64,000 nucleotides of DNA from Bradyrhizobium tropiciagri (GCF_001189845.1 NZ_LFLZ01000026.1:1-64000); one strand, 5' to 3'; positions 8,943 through 18,551 are shown, counted from the stretch's first letter. Program-made: numbers and translations. The notes: a model not told the origin generated them from the letters alone.

Positions 8943-9347
8943 ATGCTGCGCTGGATATTGCCGCTTGCGATCGCTCTGTCTGCGATGTCGCCTGCTGATG
9001 CTGCCGACGGCCCCGTCCCTCCGAAGAGCGCGACCGTGAAGGCTGCGCGCCAGCTCCCCGCCGGCCTGCCGCGCCGGCACTACACCTACCGCACGTCAAT
9101 CACAGCGCCGACCTATGTGCGACGCGGCCGCCAGCTCGTGGTCGTCGAGCCCACGGTGATCCCGCTGAATTCAGAGCCGTACATCGTGTTCCCGCCCGGC
9201 GAACCGCTTCTGCCCGGATCGGCGGCGCTGCCGGGCTATTACGGCGACCACCGCTCTTACAGCTATCTAGGCCCCTATTACGGCGGCGCCTACGTGACCT
9301 ATTGGGACCGCCTGCCCTACGCCTGCGGCGTCTACGGCTACTGCTAG
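8943..9347 (+). CDS. small secreted Tyr/Pro-rich hypothetical protein
   Basis: A 134-residue protein with a clear signal peptide (MLRWILPLAIALSAMSPADAA, cleavage expected after about residue 21). The mature part has no recognised domain: a polar stretch with RRHYTYRTSITAPTYVRRGR, then a Gly/Tyr/Pro-rich tail ending YGGAYVTYWDRLPYACGVYG with two Cys close to the end. Such short secreted proteins are common and uncharacterised in Bradyrhizobium. The gene stops only 14 bp before the nadQ start, so it may share a transcript with nadQ by chance or by design. Confidence 0.65.
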   Translation: MLRWILPLAIALSAMSPADAADGPVPPKSATVKAARQLPAGLPRRHYTYRTSITAPTYVRRGRQLVVVEPTVIPLNSEPYIVFPPGEPLLPGSAALPGYYGDHRSYSYLGPYYGGAYVTYWDRLPYACGVYGYC

Positions 9348-9361
9348 CCCAGGACGATCGC

Positions 9362-10318
9362 GTGGCCAAATCGCCGCAGAAATCCAGCGCACCGGCTTCG
9401 GGCAATGCCGTCACCGCCGACCTCGTCGCGGTGCTGGTCGCCGTCACCGACGGCACACCCAAGATCATGACCATCGCCGGCGGCTCCGCGCTGCCGAGCG
9501 GCCCGTTCGAGTTTACCCACCGCTCGCTGCAGACCGCGCTGCGGGCCTGGGTCGAGGCGCAGACGGGGCATCCACTCGGCTATGTCGAGCAGCTCTACAC
9601 CTTTGCCGATCGCGGCCGGTCCGGCGATGCCAAGTCGCCGCACAGCGTCTCGATCAGCTATCTCGGCCTGACCCGCGAAGACCGGGTCGGCGAAGGCTTT
9701 GAGGCACACTGGTCCGGCTGGTACGACTATTTTCCCTGGGAAGACCATCGCGCCGGTGCACCTGCTTGCCTCGCCAAGATCATCGCGCCGAAGCTGAAAG
9801 CATGGGCGAAGGCCGCGCCGTCGCCAACCTTGCAGCGCGAGCGCTGGCAACGCTGCGCCATCACCTTCGGCCTCGACGATCGCGACTGGAACGAGGAACT
9901 GGTGTTGCAGCGCTATGAGCTGCTCTGGGAGGCGTCGCTGATCCCGGAGGCCAACCACTCGCGCGGCCGCGAAGCATCGGTCGTGCCGGGCAAGCCGATG
10001 ACGGCGGATCACCGCCGCATCCTGGCGACCGGGATCGCGCGGTTGCGCGCCAAGATCAAATACCGTCCGGTGGTATTCGAGCTGATGCCGGCCGAGTTCA
10101 CCCTGCTGCAACTGCAACGCAGTGTTGAGGCGCTCGCAGGCCGGCTGGTCCACAAGCAGAACTTCCGCCGGCTCATCGAGCAACAGGAACTCGTTGAAGA
10201 GACTGGCGCAATGGCCGCCGATACCGTCGGACGGCCGGCCAAGCTGTTCCGCTTCCGCCATGCCGTATTGGCCGAACGGGCCGTCGCCGGCACCAAGCTT
10301 CCGCTTTCGCGCACTTGA
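9362..10318 (+). CDS. nadQ: NadQ-type Nudix-like transcriptional regulator of NAD synthesis
   Basis: A 318-residue regulator of the COG4111 type: an N-terminal Nudix-fold domain (about 15-130) and a C-terminal winged-helix part (about 215-305; AEFTLLQLQRSVEALAG, KQNFRRLIEQQELVEETG). In alphaproteobacteria this family (NadQ) is predicted to repress nadABC in response to an NAD-pathway metabolite. The Nudix box is degenerate: RAWVEAQTG replaces the REUxEExG catalytic core, so ligand binding rather than hydrolysis is expected. The GTG at 9362 is chosen because AGGA lies 7 bases upstream and earlier in-frame codons overlap the previous gene. Its stop overlaps a TTGACA -35 box for nadA. Confidence 0.85.
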   Translation: MAKSPQKSSAPASGNAVTADLVAVLVAVTDGTPKIMTIAGGSALPSGPFEFTHRSLQTALRAWVEAQTGHPLGYVEQLYTFADRGRSGDAKSPHSVSISYLGLTREDRVGEGFEAHWSGWYDYFPWEDHRAGAPACLAKIIAPKLKAWAKAAPSPTLQRERWQRCAITFGLDDRDWNEELVLQRYELLWEASLIPEANHSRGREASVVPGKPMTADHRRILATGIARLRAKIKYRPVVFELMPAEFTLLQLQRSVEALAGRLVHKQNFRRLIEQQELVEETGAMAADTVGRPAKLFRFRHAVLAERAVAGTKLPLSRT

Positions 10319-10345
10319 CACGCCTTATGCTCAGGATAAGTATAA
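10315..10345 (+). promoter_or_regulatory. likely nadA promoter
   Basis: TTGACA (10315-10320) is a perfect -35 hexamer that overlaps the nadQ stop codon. Possible -10 hexamers are AAGTAT (10338-10343, spacing 17) or GTATAA (10340-10345, spacing 19). Both lie inside the first operator palindrome, so a bound repressor would block RNA polymerase. Confidence 0.6.
10325..10345. promoter_or_regulatory. NadQ-type operator, site 1
   Basis: A 21-bp imperfect palindrome with half-sites TTATGCTCA and TAAGTATAA. It matches site 2 closely and overlaps the -10 region of the nadA promoter. It lies immediately downstream of the gene for its presumed regulator. Confidence 0.7.
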
Positions 10346-10351
10346 GCCATC

Positions 10352-10372
10352 TTATGCTCACGGAGAGTATAA
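10352..10372. promoter_or_regulatory. NadQ-type operator, site 2, overlapping the nadA ribosome binding site
   Basis: A 21-bp palindrome with half-sites TTATGCTC and GAGTATAA. Its centre is 27 bp from that of site 1, and it ends at the base before the nadA ATG. The GGAGAG inside it (10362-10367) is also the only plausible Shine-Dalgarno sequence for nadA. Confidence 0.7.
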
Positions 10373-11359
10373 ATGGCCTTGCTCGATACCGATCTGCTCA
10401 CCCGCACCGCGCCGCTCTATGAGCGCGTCAAACGCGTCATCCCGCCATTCGAATGGGCGACCTTCGCCGAGGACGTCGACGCGATCCTGGAGCTGAAGCG
10501 CCGCCGCAATGCGGTGGTGCTCGCGCACAACTACCAGACGCCGGAGATCTTCCACGGCGTTGCCGACATCGTCGGCGACAGCCTCCTGCTCGCACGCGAA
10601 GCGACCAAGGTCGACGCCGACGTCATCGTGCTCGCTGGCGTCCACTTCATGGCCGAGACGGCGAAGCTGCTGAACCCAGCCAAGACCGTGCTGATCCCCG
10701 ATCTCAAGGCCGGCTGCTCGCTGGCGGATTCCATCACGGCCGAGGACGTGCGGCTGATGCGCGCGCGCTATCCGGACGCGCCGGTCGTCGCCTACGTCAA
10801 CACCTCGACCGCGGTGAAGGCGGAGTCCGACATCTGCTGCACCTCGGGCAATGCGCTCAAGGTGGTGGAGTCACTCGACGCCGAGCGCGTCATCATGCTG
10901 CCGGATGAATATCTGGCGCAGAACATCGCCAAGCAAAGCAGCAAGAAGATCATCGCCTGGAAGGGCCATTGCGAGGTGCACGAGCTGTTCACCGCCGATG
11001 ACGTGCGCCAGCTGCGCGAGAATTATCCAGATGTCACCGTCCTGGCGCATCCGGAATGCCCGCCCGATGTCGTCGCCGAAGCTGACTTCGCGGGTTCGAC
11101 CGCCGCGATGCAGATGTTCGTCGAGACCAAGCGTCCGCCGCGCGTCGTGCTGCTGACGGAATGCTCGATGAGCGACAACATCGCGGCGCGAAACCCCGAT
11201 GTCGACTTCGTCCGCCCCTGCAATCTCTGCCCGCACATGAAGCGGATCACGCTGAAGAACATCCGCCACGCGCTGGAGACCAACCAGCACGAGGTCACGA
11301 TCGATCCCGCGATCGCCGAGCGCGCGCGCCGGAGCGTTGAAAGGATGCTGGCGATATGA
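10373..11359 (+). CDS. nadA: quinolinate synthase NadA
   Basis: A 328-residue quinolinate synthase that condenses iminoaspartate with dihydroxyacetone phosphate in de novo NAD synthesis. It carries an oxygen-sensitive 4Fe-4S cluster. Candidate cluster ligands are Cys115 (KAGCSLAD), Cys200 (WKGHCEVHE) and Cys286 in [12 protein letters not shown], matching the three-Cys pattern of the family. [15 protein letters not shown] and [13 protein letters not shown] are the conserved substrate-site segments. The gene overlaps nadB by 4 bp (ATGA), so the two are translationally coupled. Confidence 0.97.
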   Translation: MALLDTDLLTRTAPLYERVKRVIPPFEWATFAEDVDAILELKRRRNAVVLAHNYQTPEIFHGVADIVGDSLLLAREATKVDADVIVLAGVHFMAETAKLLNPAKTVLIPDLKAGCSLADSITAEDVRLMRARYPDAPVVAYVNTSTAVKAESDICCTSGNALKVVESLDAERVIMLPDEYLAQNIAKQSSKKIIAWKGHCEVHELFTADDVRQLRENYPDVTVLAHPECPPDVVAEADFAGSTAAMQMFVETKRPPRVVLLTECSMSDNIAARNPDVDFVRPCNLCPHMKRITLKNIRHALETNQHEVTIDPAIAERARRSVERMLAI

Positions 11360-12906
11360 GCATCGATCTCTCCGATCTCCACGGCCGCCCTGTGATCATC
11401 GGCGGCGGCGCCGCGGGGCTGATGACCGCACTTCAACTCGCGCCCGAGCCGGTCGTGCTGCTTTCGAAGTCGCCGCTCGGCGCCGAAGCCTCCAGCATGT
11501 GGGCGCAGGGCGGCCTCGCCGCGCCGGTTGGCGCCGATGACAGCCCTGCCCTGCATCTCGCCGATACGCTTGCGGCCGGCGCCGGCCTCTGCGATGCAGC
11601 GGCAGCATCCCGGATCGTGTACGCGGCGCCCGACGCCGTGGAGCATCTCGCCGAACTCGGCGTCGCCTTCGACCGCCGCGCCGATGGCAGCTGGCGCCTC
11701 GGGCTCGAGGCCGCGCATGGCCGCAACCGCATCGTGCACGCCACCGGCGACGGCACCGGCCGCGAGATCATGCGCGCGCTGATCGCCGCGGTCCGGCAGA
11801 CGCCGTCGATCGCCTTGCTGGAAGGCGTCGAGGCGCGCCGGCTGCTGGTCGTGGACAATGCGGTCAGGGGCGTGCTCGCGGCGAGCGACCGCGGCGCGCT
11901 GACGATCGCGACCAACCGCGTCGTGATCGCGACCGGCGGCATCGGCGGGCTGTTCGCTGACAGCACCAATCCGGGCGGCTGTTTCGGCCAGGGGCTCGCG
12001 CTCGCGGTCCATGCCGGCGCGAAACTGTCAGACATCGAATTCGTCCAGTTTCATCCGACCGCCTTCGACGGGCCGTCGCGACCGATGCCGCTATTAACCG
12101 AGGCGATCCGCGGCGACGGCGCAACGCTGATCGACGAGACCGGGCAGCGCTTCATGGTCGACCAGCCAGGGGCCGAGCTCGCGCCACGCGACATCGTGGC
12201 GCGCGCCGTCTGGCGCCACCGTGCTGCGGGACATCGCACCTTCCTCGATGCGCGCAAGCATCCGGGCGCGGATTTCGCGCAGCGCTATCCGGTGATCTCT
12301 GCGTTCTGCAAGATGGCGGGCATCGATCCCGCCCATGATCCGATCCCGATCCGGCCGGCGGTTCACTACCACATGGGCGGCATCGCGGTTGACGGCTTTG
12401 GCCGCAGTACGGTGCAGGGCATGTGGGCCTGCGGCGAGGTCGCTCGAACCGGCTTGCACGGCGCCAACCGGCTCGCCAGCAACTCGCTGATGGAAGCGAT
12501 CGTCTGCGCGCGCTGGGTCGCCGAGAGCATCGAAAGCGTCAGCGCCGGCCCACGCGCCATGCTGCGCGACGAGACGATGCCGCCGGCCTCCGATCCCTCC
12601 GCTGTGCGGCCGATCCTCAGCCAGGGGCTCGGCGTGCTGCGCGACCGCGACGGCATCGCACGCGCAATCCGGAGCCTCTACCCACTCGCGCGCAACTACG
12701 GTGCAGCGTCCGACCCGGCGCTGGTCGGATTGATGATCGCGGTCGCGGCAATCAGGCGCGAAGAAAGCCGCGGCGGTCATTTCCGCACGGATTTCCCGCA
12801 CACCGCTCTATCGGCAGCGCCGTCTTCCCTCACCCGTGCAGGGGCGCTCGCCGCCGCGCGCGACATCGTTGAATCCGAGCTTTCAGCCAGGAGTGCCCTG
12901 TCATGA
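11356..12906 (+). CDS. nadB: L-aspartate oxidase NadB
   Basis: A 516-residue FAD-dependent oxidase of the succinate dehydrogenase flavoprotein family. It oxidises L-aspartate to iminoaspartate for NadA. The FAD-binding GGGAAG lies at residues 16-21. [28 protein letters not shown], the catalytic-region [10 protein letters not shown] and [15 protein letters not shown] are all intact. It overlaps nadA and nadC by 4 bp each, so the three form one tightly coupled operon. Confidence 0.96.
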   Translation: MSIDLSDLHGRPVIIGGGAAGLMTALQLAPEPVVLLSKSPLGAEASSMWAQGGLAAPVGADDSPALHLADTLAAGAGLCDAAAASRIVYAAPDAVEHLAELGVAFDRRADGSWRLGLEAAHGRNRIVHATGDGTGREIMRALIAAVRQTPSIALLEGVEARRLLVVDNAVRGVLAASDRGALTIATNRVVIATGGIGGLFADSTNPGGCFGQGLALAVHAGAKLSDIEFVQFHPTAFDGPSRPMPLLTEAIRGDGATLIDETGQRFMVDQPGAELAPRDIVARAVWRHRAAGHRTFLDARKHPGADFAQRYPVISAFCKMAGIDPAHDPIPIRPAVHYHMGGIAVDGFGRSTVQGMWACGEVARTGLHGANRLASNSLMEAIVCARWVAESIESVSAGPRAMLRDETMPPASDPSAVRPILSQGLGVLRDRDGIARAIRSLYPLARNYGAASDPALVGLMIAVAAIRREESRGGHFRTDFPHTALSAAPSSLTRAGALAAARDIVESELSARSALS

Positions 12907-13754
12907 CCCTCAATCCCCTATTGCCGCTGTTGTACGAGCCGATCGTGCAGACCGCCCTGCGCGAAGACCTCGGCCGCGCCGGCGACATCACGGCGGACGC
13001 GATCGTACCGGCCAGCCAGCAGGCCCGGCTGGTGATGCGGGCGCGGCAGCCCGGCGTGATCGCCGGGCTCGACGTCGCGCGGTCAGCCTTCCAGACGGTG
13101 TCGCCTTCCGTCACGTTGCGCGCCGAACGGCCCGACGGCAGCGCGGTCGAGCCCGACCAGGTGATCGCGATCATCGACGGCCCGGCCCGCAGCCTGCTCA
13201 CCGCGGAGCGCACCGCGCTGAATTTCCTCTGCCATCTGAGCGGCGTCGCCACCGCGACCGCCACGCTGGTCAAGGCCGTCGCGGGCACGCGCGCGCAGAT
13301 CGTCTGCACCCGCAAGACCACGCCCGGACTACGGGCACTGGAGAAATATGCGGTGCGCGCCGGCGGCGGCGGCAATCACCGCTTCGGCCTCGACGACGCC
13401 GTGCTGATCAAGGACAACCACATCGCGCTCGCCGGCGGCATCCGCACCGCGATCGAGCGCGCCAAGGCCAATACCGGACATCTCGTGAAAATCGAGGTCG
13501 AGGTCGACACGCTGTCGCAGCTCGAGGAAGCGCTGGCGCTCGGCGTCGACGCGGTGCTGCTCGACAACATGACAACGGAGCAGCTCGGCCAGGCGGTTCA
13601 AATGGCGCGCGGCAAGGCGATCACCGAAGCCTCCGGCCGCATCACGGCTGCGACCGCCGCGGCGATTGCCGCCACCGGCGTCGATCTGATCTCGGTCGGC
13701 TGGGTGACCCACAGCTCGGCCGCGCTCGATATCGGGCTCGACTATCTGTCCTGA
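12903..13754 (+). CDS. nadC: nicotinate-nucleotide pyrophosphorylase NadC
   Basis: A 283-residue quinolinate phosphoribosyltransferase, the third enzyme of the operon. It converts quinolinate and PRPP to nicotinate mononucleotide with loss of CO2. Active-site segments are present: [50 protein letters not shown] and [14 protein letters not shown]. Its ATG overlaps the nadB stop (ATGA). The gene ends 20 bp before the convergent ctaA stop. Confidence 0.97.
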   Translation: MTLNPLLPLLYEPIVQTALREDLGRAGDITADAIVPASQQARLVMRARQPGVIAGLDVARSAFQTVSPSVTLRAERPDGSAVEPDQVIAIIDGPARSLLTAERTALNFLCHLSGVATATATLVKAVAGTRAQIVCTRKTTPGLRALEKYAVRAGGGGNHRFGLDDAVLIKDNHIALAGGIRTAIERAKANTGHLVKIEVEVDTLSQLEEALALGVDAVLLDNMTTEQLGQAVQMARGKAITEASGRITAATAAAIAATGVDLISVGWVTHSSAALDIGLDYLS

Positions 13755-13774
13755 TCGATCAACCGGTCGATACA

Positions 13775-14860
13775 TCAACCGGGCTGGCCGGCCGGAACGA
13801 GGTTCGGCTTGCCCTGTTCGATGCGGCGCGCCGCGAAGCGTTCGGCCTGCAGCACCGCGAGCGTCAGCACGACGATCGCGACCGCCTGGTGCGTCAGCGC
13901 CAGATCGATCGGCACCTGATGCAGCAGCGTCAGGATGCCGAGCGTCGCCTGCAGAGTGATCGCCGCAACCAGCCACCAGGCACCCGCTATCACACCGCCC
14001 GCCGCGCGCGAACGCACGGCATCGACCGCATGCGCGATCGCCAGCGCAAACAGCAGATAGGCGGTCATGCGATGCTCGAACTGCACCGTCAGCGTGTTGT
14101 CGAACAGATTGCGCCACCACGGCGTCTCGAACCAGAGCCGGTCGGCCGACGGGATCAAGCCACCGTCGATCTCGGGCCAGGTGTTGTAGACCCTGCCCGC
14201 GCGCAGGCCCGCGACCAGCGCGCCGAAATAGAGCTGCACGAAGGTGAGCACGAGCAGCACCGCGCTCGTGATCTTCAGCCTGAGCGGTGCGATCACCATT
14301 GGGCGGTCGGTCAGGCGCCGCAGCGTCCAGACGATCGCCGCGAAGATCAGCAGCGCCAGCACCAGATGCGTCGCCAGCCGATATTGCGACACCTCGACCC
14401 GTTCCGAGAGGCCGGACGCCACCATCCACCAGCCGACGCCGCCCTGCAGTGCGCCGAGGCCGAAGATCACCCAGAGCCGGCGGCCAAGCTCTCCGCTCAC
14501 CGCGCCGCGCCACAGGAAGTAAAGGAACGGCAGCAGATAGGCGGCGCCGATCACGCGGCCGAGCAGCCGGTGGCTCCACTCCCACCAGAAGATCGTCTTG
14601 AACTCGGCGAGCGTCATCCCGGCGTTGAGCTCACGATATTGCGGAATCTTCTGGTAGCCCTCGAAGGCCTGGGTCCACTGTGACTCGGTCAGTGGCGGCA
14701 GCGCGCCGGTCATCGGCTTCCATTCGACGATCGACAGGCCGGATTCAGTCAGCCGCGTGGCCCCGCCGACCAGCACCATCAGCGCGATCAGGCCGGCGAC
14801 CGCGATCAGCCATACCCTGACGGCGCGGAGCTGCGATGTCTTTGCGGAAATACCGGCCAT
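13775..14860 (-). CDS. ctaA: heme A synthase (COX15/CtaA)
   Basis: A 361-residue inner-membrane enzyme with eight predicted helices. It oxidises the C8 methyl of heme O to the formyl group of heme A for cytochrome aa3 oxidase. Conserved pieces are [32 protein letters not shown] (heme-ligand His), [25 protein letters not shown] and [16 protein letters not shown]. The ATG at 14860 is chosen because the first helix follows soon after; the upstream extension is Ala/Arg-rich and unconserved in look. This is the long type-2 COX15 form. Confidence 0.93.
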   Translation of the reverse strand: MAGISAKTSQLRAVRVWLIAVAGLIALMVLVGGATRLTESGLSIVEWKPMTGALPPLTESQWTQAFEGYQKIPQYRELNAGMTLAEFKTIFWWEWSHRLLGRVIGAAYLLPFLYFLWRGAVSGELGRRLWVIFGLGALQGGVGWWMVASGLSERVEVSQYRLATHLVLALLIFAAIVWTLRRLTDRPMVIAPLRLKITSAVLLVLTFVQLYFGALVAGLRAGRVYNTWPEIDGGLIPSADRLWFETPWWRNLFDNTLTVQFEHRMTAYLLFALAIAHAVDAVRSRAAGGVIAGAWWLVAAITLQATLGILTLLHQVPIDLALTHQAVAIVVLTLAVLQAERFAARRIEQGKPNLVPAGQPG

Positions 14861-14953
14861 TTCGCCCTGACTTGATTGGATTTTCGAGCCCCTTATAGTC
14901 CGGCGCGCCCGCGGCGCAAGCGCCGCTGAGATCACGAGTTACACCTATAAGCC

Positions 14954-15163
14954 ATGGCCATACGCACCCGCAAACTGCTCGGAACCATCTTCCTGCTCAT
15001 CCTGGTTGTGGTGTGGTCGCTGCTCGGCATGACGATTGCCCAAACGCCGTGGCTTGCCAATTCCGGCCTGCTGCAGGCGATCTTCTACGTCGTCGCCGGC
15101 CTCGGCTGGGTGCTGCCGGCGATGCCGATCGTGTCCTGGATGTCGCGCCCCGATCGCGCCTAG
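14954..15163 (+). CDS. DUF2842 small membrane protein
   Basis: A 69-residue protein with two hydrophobic helices (about 8-29 and 41-60; KLLGTIFLLILVVVWSLLG and AIFYVVAGLGWVLPAMPIVSW). It matches the alphaproteobacterial DUF2842 family, which has no known function. It is divergent from ctaA, with 93 bp between starts, and convergent with the deacetylase gene, overlapping its stop by 4 bp. The association with ctaA suggests an envelope or respiratory role, but this is only context. Confidence 0.8.
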   Translation: MAIRTRKLLGTIFLLILVVVWSLLGMTIAQTPWLANSGLLQAIFYVVAGLGWVLPAMPIVSWMSRPDRA

Positions 15164-16290
15164 AGCGCGCCCTGCTCCCGCGCGCTCAGCGTCGGCCGCA
15201 CCGGTGCGAACATCACGCCCGACAGCAGCACCCGCATGATCCGCAGCGAGCGCACGCGGCCGTCCCACGCGATTCGCGGCAGCGCATAGAGGTTGGTGCG
15301 CCCCTGTGCCTCGACAATGCCGGAGATGGTCGACACCGCGCTGGCAAAACCGGCCTCCTCCGCCATCACGACATGCGGACGGGCGAACGCGTCGCGGTCC
15401 CCGAAGGGATAGGCGAAATGCCTGACCGGCCGCCGCAGCGCGCTCTCGGCCACCGCCTTTCCCATCGCCATCTCGCGCTGCGCGTCGGCATCCCTGAGGG
15501 TCGAAAGGACGGAGTAGTTCACCGTGGCGCTGCCGAACGTCACGTTCGGATCCGCGGCAAGCTTCGCCAGATCCTGCCAGTCGAGCGACGCGCTGCGTGA
15601 CAAGTGCGCAGCGTCGGCCGAATAGCGCCGCGCGAGATCGTTCACCGCATAGGACAGATCGGGCGGCGACAGCTTGCGCAGCCAGCCGGACAGAAAATCG
15701 AACAGCTCGTATTTGTCCGACAGGGCCGAGACCACGAAATGCCGCTCCCTGCCATCGATGACAAGGCTGATGCGGCCCTCGCGGGCAATGATGTCCTCGA
15801 GCACCAGCCACCACGCCGCGCCCACGCCGTCGGGAAAAGCGGTCGGCAGATAGAGCGTGAACGGGACGCCATGCCTGGCGAGCACGGGATAGGCATGCGT
15901 GACGATGTCCTTGCTGGCACCGTCGAAGCTCAGGCAGGCAAAGCGGCGGCGCTCCGGCATGGTCACTGCGCGGCGGCAGGCCTCGTCGATCCCGACGATG
16001 TCGTACTTCCAGCGCTTCAGCCCGCAGATCGTGCGATCGAGGAACGCCGGCGTGATCTCCTGGGATTTCAGCGGTTGGAACCGGCCACGTTGGGCGGGAC
16101 GGACGCGCGCGAAGCGCAGGATCACCCCGGCGCCGCCGGCCTCGCGTTCCCGCAACCTGAAGGCACCACTGAAATAGGCGAGCTCGGCCCGAGCCCGCCG
16201 CAAAATCCGATTGTCCGGCGCCAAGATCCCGCTACCCGTCCTTGCCCGTCCGGCGGTTCCCACACGCCGCCAAGCATATCCCGAGGGCAT
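15160..16290 (-). CDS. polysaccharide deacetylase family protein with variant NodB motif
   Basis: A 376-residue protein with a C-terminal NodB-homology domain (about 115-350). Members remove N-acetyl groups from chitin-like or other polysaccharides. The first catalytic motif reads SFDGASKD (residues 121-128) instead of the usual TFDDG, so the second, metal-binding Asp is replaced by Gly. The C-terminal segment HFAYPFGDRDAF resembles the RxFAYPxG motif. The N-terminal 110 residues contain GVILRFARVRP and a basic region. There is no obvious signal peptide, so a cytoplasmic location is likely. The ATG at 16290 is preferred because upstream codons show no conserved sequence. It is divergent from a CelD-like acetyltransferase gene with 88 bp between the starts. 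Confidence 0.8.
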   Translation of the reverse strand: MPSGYAWRRVGTAGRARTGSGILAPDNRILRRARAELAYFSGAFRLREREAGGAGVILRFARVRPAQRGRFQPLKSQEITPAFLDRTICGLKRWKYDIVGIDEACRRAVTMPERRRFACLSFDGASKDIVTHAYPVLARHGVPFTLYLPTAFPDGVGAAWWLVLEDIIAREGRISLVIDGRERHFVVSALSDKYELFDFLSGWLRKLSPPDLSYAVNDLARRYSADAAHLSRSASLDWQDLAKLAADPNVTFGSATVNYSVLSTLRDADAQREMAMGKAVAESALRRPVRHFAYPFGDRDAFARPHVVMAEEAGFASAVSTISGIVEAQGRTNLYALPRIAWDGRVRSLRIMRVLLSGVMFAPVRPTLSAREQGAL

Positions 16291-16378
16291 TGTTATTACT
16301 CTTTGTTGACATTTCCCTGCGAAGGTCGGCCGCAGCCGAGACCTGTAAATTAATACCTTAAAAAATTTAGGCTCCGAG

Positions 16379-17572
16379 ATGACCATGGCGGCGGCAATTG
16401 AAGGCCAGACGGCTGGCGCGCGAACATGGCCGAACGCAATCCGCGTCGCCGGCGTCGACATCTTTCACGATCTCACTGCGGCCGAGGCGACCTGGCGCAG
16501 TCTCGAGACCCCGCAACACAGCTACACGCCCTATCAGCGCTTCGACTTCCTAGCCTCCTGGCAACGCCAGGTCGGCGAGCGGGAAGGCCTGCGGCCCTTC
16601 ATCGTCGTGGCCCATGACAGCGAACGCCGTCCGTTGCTGCTGCTGCCGCTCGCCGTCGAGCAGCGCCTGGGCGCCAATTGCGCAAGCTTCATGGGCGGCA
16701 AGCACGCGACCTTCAACATGGCGCTGTACGACCGCGACTTCGCCGCCAACGCGACCGAAGCCGACATCACGGCCCTGATCGGCTCGATCGCCGAGCGGTC
16801 CCGCGTCGACGCGCTCATGCTGTGTCAACAGCCGCTGCGCTGGCAGGACCAGCCCAATCCGATGGTGTTGCTGCCGCATCAGGCTTCGGTGAATGACTGC
16901 CCGCTGCTGGTCATCGAGCCCGGCGCGGCACCGGCGTCGCTCGTCAGCAATTCGTTCCGCCGCCGCCTCAAGGGCAAGGAGCGCAAGCTGCAGGCGCTGC
17001 CGGGCTACCGCTATCATGTCGCTGATAACAGCGCCGACGTCTGCCGCCTGCTCGACTGGTTCTTCCGCGTCAAGCCGCAGCGCATGGCCGAGCAGAAGCT
17101 GCCCAACGTGTTCGCCGAGCCGGGCATCGAGCAGTTCATCCGCACCGCCTGCCTCGCGCCGCGCGCCGACGGCAAGGGCTATGCGATCGACATCCACGCG
17201 CTGGAGTGCGACGAGGAAGTGATCGCGATCTTCGCCGGCGTATCCGACGGTCATCGCTTCTCGATGATGTTCAACACCTACACAATATCGGCCAATTCCA
17301 AGTTCAGCCCCGGCCTGATCCTGATGCGCGACATCATCGATCGCCATGCCGGCCTGAACTATCGCGCCCTCGACCTCGGCATCGGCTCGGACGAGTACAA
17401 GCGGCTGTTCTGCAAGGACGACGAAACGATCGTCGACAGCTTCATCCCGCTCAGCCTGCGCGGCAAGCCGGCGGCTACTGCGCTTTCGGCCATCAGCCGC
17501 GCCAAGCGCGCCGTGAAGCAAAATCCCGCGCTGTTCGAGATCGCGCAGAACCTGCGCAGCATGTTCCGCTGA
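16379..17572 (+). CDS. CelD/BcsL-like GNAT family acetyltransferase
   Basis: A 397-residue protein of the cellulose-biosynthesis-associated CelD/BcsL acetyltransferase group (GNAT fold, acetyltransf_6). Visible features are the N-terminal YTPYQRFDFLASWQRQVGE segment, a central FRRRLKGKERKLQAL motif and the C-terminal core RALDLGIGSDEYKRLFCKDD, which matches the family's DFLRGDEPYK-type signature. It should acetylate or aminoacylate a surface polysaccharide or its precursor in the cytoplasm. It is divergent from a polysaccharide deacetylase, and the exopolysaccharide locus begins about 3 kb downstream, so it probably acts on the same polymer. Confidence 0.8.
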   Translation: MTMAAAIEGQTAGARTWPNAIRVAGVDIFHDLTAAEATWRSLETPQHSYTPYQRFDFLASWQRQVGEREGLRPFIVVAHDSERRPLLLLPLAVEQRLGANCASFMGGKHATFNMALYDRDFAANATEADITALIGSIAERSRVDALMLCQQPLRWQDQPNPMVLLPHQASVNDCPLLVIEPGAAPASLVSNSFRRRLKGKERKLQALPGYRYHVADNSADVCRLLDWFFRVKPQRMAEQKLPNVFAEPGIEQFIRTACLAPRADGKGYAIDIHALECDEEVIAIFAGVSDGHRFSMMFNTYTISANSKFSPGLILMRDIIDRHAGLNYRALDLGIGSDEYKRLFCKDDETIVDSFIPLSLRGKPAATALSAISRAKRAVKQNPALFEIAQNLRSMFR

Positions 17573-17582
17573 GCGGGCGACA

Positions 17583-18521
17583 CTACGCCGGCGAGCCATC
17601 CGGCGCCGGCCGGCCGCTCGCGACGCCAAGCCGCATCATCGCATCGAACACCAGCGTCGCGGCAGGCGACAAGGCCCGCTTGCGCAGCTTGATCAGCCCG
17701 TAGCTCTCGAGCATCAGCTGGTCGCGGATGCGAAGCATCTTGAAGCGCTGCGGATCGAGCAGATCGAAGATCAAGAGCGGCACCGGCACGATCGCATCGA
17801 TGCCCGCCGCAATTCCGATCGACGCGAAGAACGACTCGGTGTTGATGATGCGCTGGGGCGGCGCAATGCCCCGGCTGTAGAACAGCCGCTCCAGCCCCTG
17901 GCGCATGAAGGATTCCCGCGGCTGGATGATCCACTGCAGGTCGACCGTGTCTTCGAGATTGACGCTGTCGAGACCGGCCAGCGGATGCTCGGCGCGAACC
18001 AGCAAGCCGGCCTGCTCGGCGCCGATCTCGTGATAGTCGAACTGTCCGGAATCGACGCCGGCCGGAATTCGCGCAACGACGAAGTCGAGCTCAAGCGCCA
18101 GAAGACGCGCAACGAGCGGCGGACTGGTGCTGACGTCGAGCGAAATGTTCACCCGGTGCAGTTTCTCGCCAAGGTACTGCATGACGTCGACGACAAGGTC
18201 GATGCTGGGCTTGGCGACCGTCCCGACCGACACGGTGCCGAGCTCGCCGGACCGGTAACCGGCGAACTCATTGGTGACCCGGTCAAGATCCGCGAGCACG
18301 CTCCGGCCGCCACGGATCAGAATCGAACCATAGGCGGTCGGCTCGACGCCGCGCGCCGTCCGTTCGAACAGCGGCACCCGCGCCACCGCCTCGATCTCGG
18401 CCAGCATCTTCGATGCCGCCGACTGGGTAATATTCAGCTGCTCGGCGGCGAGCTGCAGCTTGCGCTCGCTGTCGAGCGCCACCAGCAGGCGCAACTGGCG
18501 CAGTTTCAGGTTATTGATCAC
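17583..18521 (-). CDS. LysR family transcriptional regulator
   Basis: A 312-residue LysR-type regulator: N-terminal helix-turn-helix (about 5-63; LRLLVALDSERKLQLAAEQL, ITQSAASKMLAEIE) and a C-terminal periplasmic-binding-like effector domain (about 90-300). It starts with GTG. It ends 11 bp from the acetyltransferase stop (convergent) and is divergent from an MFS transporter gene, the usual target arrangement for LysR proteins. The sequence resembles the GbpR/PcaQ-like group, but the inducer is not known. Confidence 0.88.
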   Translation of the reverse strand: MINNLKLRQLRLLVALDSERKLQLAAEQLNITQSAASKMLAEIEAVARVPLFERTARGVEPTAYGSILIRGGRSVLADLDRVTNEFAGYRSGELGTVSVGTVAKPSIDLVVDVMQYLGEKLHRVNISLDVSTSPPLVARLLALELDFVVARIPAGVDSGQFDYHEIGAEQAGLLVRAEHPLAGLDSVNLEDTVDLQWIIQPRESFMRQGLERLFYSRGIAPPQRIINTESFFASIGIAAGIDAIVPVPLLIFDLLDPQRFKMLRIRDQLMLESYGLIKLRKRALSPAATLVFDAMMRLGVASGRPAPDGSPA

Positions 18522-18551
18522 GGCCCGCTACCATCCTGCCCGGCCAGAGCC

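Noticed and set aside
12836-14683. A 615-codon open frame across nadC and ctaA
   Set aside because: It covers parts of two confident genes in another frame and has a biased, repetitive composition.
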